This document shows, one piece after another, positions 6,278-11,258 of a stretch of DNA of 11,258 nt (positions are counted from its first letter, which is position 1; each line of letters starts with the position of its first letter). Source of the DNA: Actinomycetota bacterium (lineage in GTDB: Bacteria; Actinomycetota; Thermoleophilia; Gaiellales; Gaiellaceae); the NCBI GenBank assembly GCA_003136795.1, contig PLDP01000194.1:1-11258 (forward strand), in the 5' to 3' direction. The position numbers and the translations under genes were made by a program. The notes beneath the pieces were generated by a model. The model had not been told where the DNA came from and made no database searches. It saw nothing but the letters and a program-made list of their open reading frames with translations.

Positions 6278-7036
6278 ATGAGCGAGGTTTGGAGCGCCGG
6301 TACCTACGAGCGGCTGGCGGCGCGGTTCGCGCCGGTGCAGGACGAGCTGATCGAGCGGCTCGCCATCCAGCCGGGCGAGCGCGTCCTCGATCTGGCGACC
6401 GGCACGGGCGAGGTCGCGCGTCGTGCGGCCCGGCTCGGCGCGAACGTGTCGGCGATCGACTTTGCCGGGCCGATGCTCGAGAAGGCCCGGCTCGGTGCCG
6501 AGGAGGAGGGGCTGAAGATCGCTTTCGAGCTCGGCGACATCGAGTACCTCCCGTATGACGACGCGCGTTTCGACGTGCTCGCCTCGAACTTCGGCCTGGT
6601 GTTCGCACTCGACCATGCGAACGTCGCCTCGGAGCTCGCCCGAGTCGCCTGCCCGGGAGGCCGCCTCGGCTTCACGGCCTGGAAGCCGAACTCGAAGCTC
6701 GGCGAGCTCTACCGCCGCTTCACCGAGGAGCCGATCGAGGGTCGCGAGGCCTACGAGTGGGGCCGTGAGGATCACGTCGAGGACATGCTCGGCGACGACT
6801 TCGAGTTCGAGTTCGAGGACGGAACGCTGTGGCTCGAGGCGGGCTCGGGCGAGGAGATCTGGAAGCTCTTCTCGGAGTCGGCGCCGCCGGTGATCGCGCT
6901 CCTGCAGCGCCTCGACGCGCAGCACGCCGAACAGTTCCACCAGGCGTTCGTCGAGCTGTACGACGGGTATCGCACCGAGGATGGTGGCGTGCGCGCGCCG
7001 CGCCGCTACCTGCTGGTCCTCGGTCGCCGTAAATGA
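6278..7036 (+). CDS. Class I SAM-dependent methyltransferase (UbiE-like)
   Basis: This 252-residue methyltransferase has motif I VLDLATGTGEVA (residues 36-47), AIDFAGPMLEKAR (59-71), ELGDIEYLPYDDARFDVLAS (84-103) and a PGG turn in ARVACPGGRLGFTAW (121-135). This arrangement is common in UbiE/COQ5-type and Methyltransf_11/25 enzymes. The substrate cannot be read from the sequence. The C-terminal half is acidic (GDDFEFEFEDGTLWLEAGSG) and has a helical EQFHQAFVELYDGY segment, typical of small-molecule methyltransferases. It is the first gene of the right-hand operon, starting close behind a -10-like box. Its TGA overlaps the ATG of the peptidase (ATGA at 7033-7036). A menaquinone function is possible but unsupported by neighbours. 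Confidence 0.85.
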   Translation: MSEVWSAGTYERLAARFAPVQDELIERLAIQPGERVLDLATGTGEVARRAARLGANVSAIDFAGPMLEKARLGAEEEGLKIAFELGDIEYLPYDDARFDVLASNFGLVFALDHANVASELARVACPGGRLGFTAWKPNSKLGELYRRFTEEPIEGREAYEWGREDHVEDMLGDDFEFEFEDGTLWLEAGSGEEIWKLFSESAPPVIALLQRLDAQHAEQFHQAFVELYDGYRTEDGGVRAPRRYLLVLGRRK

Positions 7037-8313
7037 GCGAAGTCGTTCAGCTCCTGCAGAAGCTGATTCGCCTCGACACGACGAACCCGCCCGGCAACGA
7101 GACGATCGCGGCGGAGGTGCTGCGCGACTACCTGGAGGCGGCGGGCGTCGAGTGCGACCTCCATGCGCGCGTGCCCGAGCGCGCCAACCTTGTGGCGCGC
7201 ATCCGCGGCCGTGGCGACGGCCCGTCGCTCGCCCTGCTTTCGCACACCGATGTGGTCCTCGCCGACGCCCGCGAGTGGGAGCGCGAGCCGTTCGGCGGCG
7301 AGCTCGTGGGCGGCGAGGTCTGGGGCCGGGGGGCGCTCGACATGAAGGGCGAGGTGGCCGCGTCGGCGGTCGCGCTCGCGACGCTCGCCCGTGAGGGGTG
7401 GCAGGGATCGGGTGACCTGATCTTCGTCGCCGCCGCTGACGAGGAGGTCGGCGACGGCTTCGGCCTGCATTGGCTCGTCGAGGCGCATCCGGATGCGGTG
7501 CGCTGCGACTTCTCGGTCAACGAGGGCGCCGGCGATCGCGTCGAGCTCGGCGGCAAGGTGCTCTACCTCTGCGCGACCGCCGAGAAGATGAGCTCGCCGT
7601 TTCTCCTGCGCGTGCACGGCCGCAGCGGCCACGCGTCGATGCCGTCGATCGCGGACAACGCGCTCGTCAAGGCGGCGCCGCTGGTCGCGCGGCTCGGCGA
7701 GCTGACGGTCGAGCCGCAGCTGATCCCGGAGGTCGAGGGCTTTCTCGCCGCGTTGCTCGGCTGGGTCCCGCCTGCGGCCGACGCGCTCGCGGCTGCATGC
7801 GCGATCGCGCCGCTCGCCGGCGAGCTGATCGAGCCGTTGCTCGGCCTGACCGCCTCGCCGACGAAGGCGCATGCCTCCGACAAACGGAACGTGATCCCGG
7901 CTCTCTGCGAGATCACCGTCGACGTCCGCCTGCTGCCGGGCCAGACTCCGGCCGACGCAGAGGCGACCCTGCGTGCGTGGCTCGACCCGGGCGACTACGA
8001 GCTCGTCAACACCGAGGCGCAGGGCGGCACGCGCTCCGCGATCGGCGGCCCGCTGTGGGATGCCGTGCAGTCGTTCGTCGAGGCAGAGGAGCCGGGTGCC
8101 GTCGCCGCGCCGATCTGCGTGGCCGGCTTCACCGATTCGCACTGGGTGCGCGAGGCGTTCGGCACCGTCGCCTACGGCTTCTTCCCCGCACGTGCGCTGG
8201 ACTCCGAGACGGCCGCACGGCTGATCCACTCCGCGAACGAGCGCGTTCCGGTGACCGATCTCGAGCTGGGTGTGCGCTTCCTGCGTCACGCGGCGCAGAC
8301 CGTCTGTGCTTGA
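7033..8313 (+). CDS. M20 family metallopeptidase / amidohydrolase
   Basis: This is a cytosolic zinc hydrolase of the ArgE/DapE/ACY1/CPG2 superfamily. The 426-residue protein begins with the LIRLDTTNPPGNE motif. It holds the metal and catalytic residues His71 and Asp73 (SHTDVV), Asp103 (GRGALDMKG), Glu137-Glu138 (AADEEVG), Glu164 (SVNEGAG) and His399 (LIHSANERVP). His200 in GRSGHASMP belongs to the lid/dimerisation domain inserted between the two halves of the catalytic domain. FTDSHWVRE, near residue 366, is also typical. Which amide it cleaves (dipeptide, N-acyl amino acid or other) is not decidable. No signal peptide is present. It overlaps the preceding methyltransferase by 4 nt and the following pabB by 8 nt, so it is embedded in the operon. 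Confidence 0.9.
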   Translation: MSEVVQLLQKLIRLDTTNPPGNETIAAEVLRDYLEAAGVECDLHARVPERANLVARIRGRGDGPSLALLSHTDVVLADAREWEREPFGGELVGGEVWGRGALDMKGEVAASAVALATLAREGWQGSGDLIFVAAADEEVGDGFGLHWLVEAHPDAVRCDFSVNEGAGDRVELGGKVLYLCATAEKMSSPFLLRVHGRSGHASMPSIADNALVKAAPLVARLGELTVEPQLIPEVEGFLAALLGWVPPAADALAAACAIAPLAGELIEPLLGLTASPTKAHASDKRNVIPALCEITVDVRLLPGQTPADAEATLRAWLDPGDYELVNTEAQGGTRSAIGGPLWDAVQSFVEAEEPGAVAAPICVAGFTDSHWVREAFGTVAYGFFPARALDSETAARLIHSANERVPVTDLELGVRFLRHAAQTVCA

Positions 8314-9397
8314 GCTCTACGAGCCGGAGGGCGCACTCGAGGCGCTCGAGCGCTACCTCACGGCGGAGCTGCGAGCAGGGCTCGTCGCCGACGTCTACCT
8401 CGGCTACGGCCTGTCCGAGACGCTCCGGCGTGAGCCATGGCCGTCCCCGCCAGAGCCGTGCCCGCTTCCCCTGGTTGCAGCACGGATCCGCCCTGAGCAT
8501 GAACGCATTCGTGTGGTACAAGCGCCCTTCCGCATCGGCGAATGGGAGCAGACCTGGGCGGCCGAGGACTACGGCGGCGCCGTCGACGAGGTGCGCGCCG
8601 CGATCGCGCGCGGGGACGTCTACCAGGTCAACCTCGTTCAGCACCTCTCTGCGAGCTTCGAGGGCGACCCGGCGGGGGTCGCCGCCGCGCTCGCACCGCT
8701 TGCGCCGCTGCAGCCCCGGCCGTTCGCCGGCAACGGCTGGGCGATCGTCTCTGCGTCGCCCGAGCTCTTCCTTGCGCGCCGGGGCGGGCGGCTCTGGACG
8801 ATGCCGATCAAGGGCACCCGCCCGATTGGCGAGGACATCGAGGACGCGAAGGACGCCGCCGAGCACGTGATGATCGTCGACCTCGAGCGCAACGACCTCT
8901 CGCGCGTGTGCGACGTCGGGTCGATCCGCTGGCCCGAGCTGATGGTGCAGCAGGAGCTCGCGGGCGTGACGCACCTCGTCTCGACCGTTGAAGGGCGGCT
9001 GCGGGCCGGTGTCGGCCTCGCCGAGATCCTGCGGGCGACGTTTCCGGGTGGCTCGATCACGGGCGCGCCGAAGATCGCTGCGATCGACCACATCGCGCGG
9101 CTCGAGCCCGTCGGCCGCGGCGCGGCGATGGGCGCGCTCGGGATCGTGCACGCGAACGGCGACTTCGAGCTCGCGCTGACGATCCGCACCTTCGCCGTCG
9201 CGGCGGGACGGATTCACCTCTGGGCCGGCGGAGGGATCGTCTGGGACTCGGAGCCGGAAGCGGAGATCGAGGAGTCCTGGGTGAAGGCGCGGCCCCTTCT
9301 GGCCGCGGTCGGCGGCGGCGGCGTAGGCTCGACGGAGCCGCCCAGGAGCGGAGGTGCCGGCTTTGCCGGCGCCGGAGCGGAGAACGTCCGAGCATGA
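8306..9397 (+). CDS. pabB: Aminodeoxychorismate synthase component I
   Basis: PabB converts chorismate and ammonia to 4-amino-4-deoxychorismate, the precursor of para-aminobenzoate for folate. The chorismate-binding domain is complete: GDVYQVNL (103-110), SASPELFL, MPIKGTRP (166-173), HVMIVDLERNDLSRVC, FPGGSITGAPK, ALTIRTF and WAGGGIVWDSEPEAEIEESW. Lys169 in PIKGT marks aminodeoxychorismate synthase; anthranilate synthases have PIAGT there. The N-terminal region is short and no glutamine amidotransferase domain is fused. No pabA is in the window. The GTG at 8306 gives an 8-nt overlap with the peptidase gene; a GTG at 8270 would add 12 residues and is less likely. After the conserved end (ARPLLAAVG) there is a tail of about 27 mainly Gly/Ala residues, whose DNA carries a hairpin. 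pabC follows by ATGA overlap. Confidence 0.92.
   Translation: MLELYEPEGALEALERYLTAELRAGLVADVYLGYGLSETLRREPWPSPPEPCPLPLVAARIRPEHERIRVVQAPFRIGEWEQTWAAEDYGGAVDEVRAAIARGDVYQVNLVQHLSASFEGDPAGVAAALAPLAPLQPRPFAGNGWAIVSASPELFLARRGGRLWTMPIKGTRPIGEDIEDAKDAAEHVMIVDLERNDLSRVCDVGSIRWPELMVQQELAGVTHLVSTVEGRLRAGVGLAEILRATFPGGSITGAPKIAAIDHIARLEPVGRGAAMGALGIVHANGDFELALTIRTFAVAAGRIHLWAGGGIVWDSEPEAEIEESWVKARPLLAAVGGGGVGSTEPPRSGGAGFAGAGAENVRA
9353..9373 (+). other. Hairpin in the end of pabB, upstream of pabC
   Basis: GGTGCCGGC (9353-9361), loop TTT and GCCGGCGCC (9365-9373) form a 9-bp stem with one G-T pair as RNA. It lies within the Gly-rich PabB tail codons and ends 20 nt before the pabC ATG. The pabC ribosome binding site GGAGA (9379-9383) sits between. 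It lacks a U-tract, so it is not an intrinsic terminator. It might affect pabC translation or mRNA stability, or be chance in GC-rich DNA. Confidence 0.5.
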
Positions 9398-10179
9398 GCC
9401 TCCTTGTCGTCGGCGTCGAAGGACGCGGGCTCGTCGATCCCGAACAGCCCGTCTTCCGCGCCGACGACGAGGCGCTGCTGCGCGGCAGCGTGGCGTTCGA
9501 GACGGTCCGCACCTACGACGGCGTGCCGTTCCTGCTCGACCGGCACATTCGCCGCCTGCGCTTCTCGATCGACGCCCTCGCGCTGCCGGCGGCGGAGGCA
9601 GTCGAGGAGCTCGTCGAGCTCGTCACCGGGGCGGCGCCGCCGGATCACGTCCTGCGGCTCTACCGGACCGAGCAGCTTCTGGTCGCGACCGCCGCGAGCC
9701 TGCCCGACGGGCTCGAGGAGGTGCGGGCCCGGGGCATCTCCCTGTGCTCGGTCGACGTCGGCGCGCCCGCGCCGCTGCTTGCCGGCGCGAAGACGACGAG
9801 CTACGGCGAGGCCTTCGCCGCCCGCCGCGAGGCGGAGCGAGCAGGCGCCGACGACGCGCTGCTCGTCGCGGACGGGCTCGTCCTGGAGGCCGCCACCGCG
9901 AACATCTGGTGGCGCCGGGGCGACGAGCTCTGCACGCCCGCCACCCGCGCGGGCGTCCTGCCCGGGGTCACGCGCGAGCTCGTGCTCGAGCTCGAGGCCG
10001 TCACGGCCGGCGCGTTCGCGCTCTCCGACCTGGCGGAGGCCGACGAGGCCTTCACGACCTCGTCGATCCGCGAGGTGATGCCGGTCGTGACGCTCGACGG
10101 CCGAGCGGTGGGCGACGGCGCCCCGGGCCCCGCGGCGGCGCGGCTGCAGGCCGCGCTGCGGCTACGCTCCTCGGGGTGA
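9394..10179 (+). CDS. pabC: Aminodeoxychorismate lyase (class IV aminotransferase fold)
   Basis: PabC splits 4-amino-4-deoxychorismate into para-aminobenzoate and pyruvate using pyridoxal phosphate. The 261-residue protein has the fold-type IV layout: GSVAFETVRTYDGVPFLLDRH near the N-terminus, RRLRFS, the PLP-binding Lys133 in GAKTTSYGE, the EAATANIWW block, TPATRAGVLPGVTRELV and TTSSIREVMPV. Sequence alone cannot exclude a D-amino-acid or branched-chain aminotransferase. The immediately upstream pabB makes the lyase by far the best call. The ATG overlaps the pabB stop (ATGA), with GGAGA 10 nt upstream as ribosome binding site. Its TGA overlaps the GTG of the DUF1385 gene. Confidence 0.88.
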   Translation: MSLLVVGVEGRGLVDPEQPVFRADDEALLRGSVAFETVRTYDGVPFLLDRHIRRLRFSIDALALPAAEAVEELVELVTGAAPPDHVLRLYRTEQLLVATAASLPDGLEEVRARGISLCSVDVGAPAPLLAGAKTTSYGEAFAARREAERAGADDALLVADGLVLEAATANIWWRRGDELCTPATRAGVLPGVTRELVLELEAVTAGAFALSDLAEADEAFTTSSIREVMPVVTLDGRAVGDGAPGPAAARLQAALRLRSSG

Positions 10180-10955
10180 GCGATCCCGTCCGGCTCGGTG
10201 GAATGGCGCTTGCGAACGGCGTCCTCGTGCACGGGCCCCAGGCCTGGGCCTGCGCGGTGCGGACCGACGACGGCGAGCTGAAGGTCGTCGCGCGCCGCAA
10301 GCGGCTGCGCGCCTCCTCCGTCCAGAACCCGCTCCTGCGCGGTCCCGCCCGGCTCGCGGAGGCGTTCGCCCTTCTGCCGCTGGTCAAGCGGGCGCTGCCC
10401 GAAGCGCGGCTGCCGATGGAGCGCCCGCGCGTGCTCGCCTCCATGGTCGGGAGCGCCGTCGTGCTCAAGGCCGTGAAGCGGTCGGAGCTGCGGCCGGTCG
10501 CGCGCGAGCTGATCACGAGCCTGCTCTCGCTCGCCCCTGCGGCCCTCGCGCTGCGTGGCGGCGAGCTCGCCGAGTATCACGGCGCCGAGCACATCTCGAT
10601 CGGCACCTACGAGCACGGCGCCTCGCGCCCGAAGGAGCACGAGCGTTGCGGCTCGCACCTGATCGGGCCGATGCTCCTGACGAGCGCCGCGAGCAACCTC
10701 GCGGCCGAGCAGGTCCCGGAGCGCTTCCGGCCTGCTGCGCGCATCGCCGGCGCGGTCGGCGCGATCGCCGCGTCGGTCGAGGTGTTCGGCTGGATGACGC
10801 GGCACCCGGCCCATCCGCTCGCGCGCGCTCTCGCGAGGCCGGGCCACGAGCTGCAGCATCGGCTTGGCACCCGCGAGCCGAGTGCCGACCAGCTCGAGGT
10901 CGCCGAAGCAGCGCTGAGAGCGTGTCTGGAGCTTGAACTTGATCACGACGCGTAA
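10176..10955 (+). CDS. DUF1385 family protein
   Basis: This is a member of the uncharacterised DUF1385 family (COG3872), annotated in places as a predicted metal-dependent enzyme. Its biochemical role is unknown. The 259-residue product shows the family landmarks: VRLGGMALANGVLVHGP (residues 5-21), AVRTDDGE, EYHGAEHISIGTYEHG (133-148), EHERCGSHLIGP (154-165) and a C-terminal RPGHELQHRLGTREPSADQL (221-240). Conserved His and Cys residues (His135, His139, His155, Cys158) could bind a metal. Hydrophobic helices (about 85-97, 112-126, 162-176, 188-203) suggest membrane association, though they are shorter than in many relatives. The GTG start lies within the pabC stop (GTGA) with no Shine-Dalgarno. 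A TACGCT box ends 7 nt upstream, so an internal leaderless promoter is also possible. Confidence 0.85.
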   Translation: MSDPVRLGGMALANGVLVHGPQAWACAVRTDDGELKVVARRKRLRASSVQNPLLRGPARLAEAFALLPLVKRALPEARLPMERPRVLASMVGSAVVLKAVKRSELRPVARELITSLLSLAPAALALRGGELAEYHGAEHISIGTYEHGASRPKEHERCGSHLIGPMLLTSAASNLAAEQVPERFRPAARIAGAVGAIAASVEVFGWMTRHPAHPLARALARPGHELQHRLGTREPSADQLEVAEAALRACLELELDHDA

Positions 10956-11258
10956 GCGGCTCGATCCGTCCGTCTTCGACCTGCCGGTCGAGAAGATGCG
11001 CACCGGCTGGTACACCGACGCGTACTTCAACCACACGCGCGAAGCGCTGCGCTTCGACGGCCGCAAGCCGCACGTCCTGATGCAGGTCTTCCAGAAGCGG
11101 CATGCCTACCTGGGTGGGATGGACGAGGCGCTCGCGATCCTCAAGCTGTGCGCCGACGACTACGACGCGCTCACGGTGCATGCGCTCTACGACGGCGACG
11201 CGATCGCGCCGTACGAGACGGTGCTGACGATCGAAGGCGACTACACCACGTTCGCTCA
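10939..11258 (+). CDS. pncB: Nicotinate phosphoribosyltransferase, 3' partial
   Basis: The enzyme joins nicotinate and PRPP to give nicotinate mononucleotide in NAD salvage (Preiss-Handler route). Only the first ~106 residues are in the window. They match the N-terminal domain of the COG1488-type enzymes in wording and order: an RTGWYTDAYFNHTRE segment, VLMQVFQK, GGMDEALAIL, VHALYDGD and APYETVLTIEGDY. The PRPP-binding barrel lies beyond the window end. The TTG at 10939 is preferred because GGAG (10928-10931) lies 7 nt upstream; the other in-frame TTG at 10933 is too close to it. An in-frame TGA at 10915 limits the upstream extent. This start overlaps the DUF1385 gene by 17 nt. The family is fairly clear, but substrate preference within phosphoribosyltransferases cannot be judged from this fragment. 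Confidence 0.8.
   Translation, partial: MITTRKRLDPSVFDLPVEKMRTGWYTDAYFNHTREALRFDGRKPHVLMQVFQKRHAYLGGMDEALAILKLCADDYDALTVHALYDGDAIAPYETVLTIEGDYTTFA

Noticed and set aside
6255..6608. A longer RarA starting upstream at about 6608 on the minus strand
   Set aside because: The extra 118 residues are Arg/Ser/Pro-rich antisense sequence of the methyltransferase and do not match the RarA N-terminus.
7006..8289. A 427-residue open frame on the minus strand opposite the M20 peptidase gene
   Set aside because: The + strand protein has all M20 metal-binding motifs. The antisense product is Arg-rich without recognisable motifs, the usual mirror of GC-rich codon use.
9801..11066. A 421-residue minus-strand open frame opposite pabC, DUF1385 and pncB
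   Set aside because: It spans three recognised genes on the other strand, has a compositionally biased product rich in Arg, Ala and Ser, and shows no domain motif.

Overview
The window reads as a stretch of a high-GC (roughly 70% by eye) bacterial chromosome, most likely from an actinobacterium. The C5-type haem genes, the sequence of the tRNA-Phe, the DUF1385 protein and the strong G/C bias at third codon positions all fit. A deep lineage such as Thermoleophilia is a guess, not something the sequence proves. The window is densely packed: the longest gene-free stretch is about 73 bp. No insertion sequence, prophage, CRISPR array or defence gene is visible. Almost everything is recognisable housekeeping metabolism.

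Left arm (1-3929, + strand): a tetrapyrrole operon. It holds hemA (5' end outside the window), hemC and hemD, which make 5-aminolevulinate, hydroxymethylbilane and uroporphyrinogen III. Instead of hemB/hemL, the next genes are a SAM hydroxide adenosyltransferase (DUF62 family) and a small class I methyltransferase. From hemC onward each gene starts inside the stop codon of the previous one (ATGA or GTGA). Between this operon and the next gene lies a 10-bp tandem repeat (TCTTTCGAGC units) with GAGCTC hairpins ending in TTTT, then a tRNA promoter and tRNA-Phe(GAA).

Middle (4085-6254): arginase (rocF, +) begins 23 bp after tRNA-Phe, 8 bp behind a TACATT box. It runs convergently into rarA (minus strand, AAA+ ATPase of stalled-fork processing). 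The two stop codons are both formed by one TTAA palindrome.

Right arm (6278-11258, + strand): a 23-bp divergent promoter region separates rarA from a six-gene unit. The unit is a UbiE-like methyltransferase, an M20 metallopeptidase, pabB, pabC (para-aminobenzoate branch of folate synthesis), a DUF1385 protein and nicotinate phosphoribosyltransferase (NAD salvage, cut by the window end). All junctions overlap by 4-17 nt, so the unit is probably co-transcribed and translationally coupled.

I did not find a clear-cut novel system. The parts most worth a second look are the SAM-hydrolase/methyltransferase extension of the haem operon, the phased repeat before tRNA-Phe, the probable leaderless promoters (one a face-to-face divergent pair), the Gly-rich PabB tail carrying a hairpin, and the compact DUF1385 protein in a folate/NAD operon.
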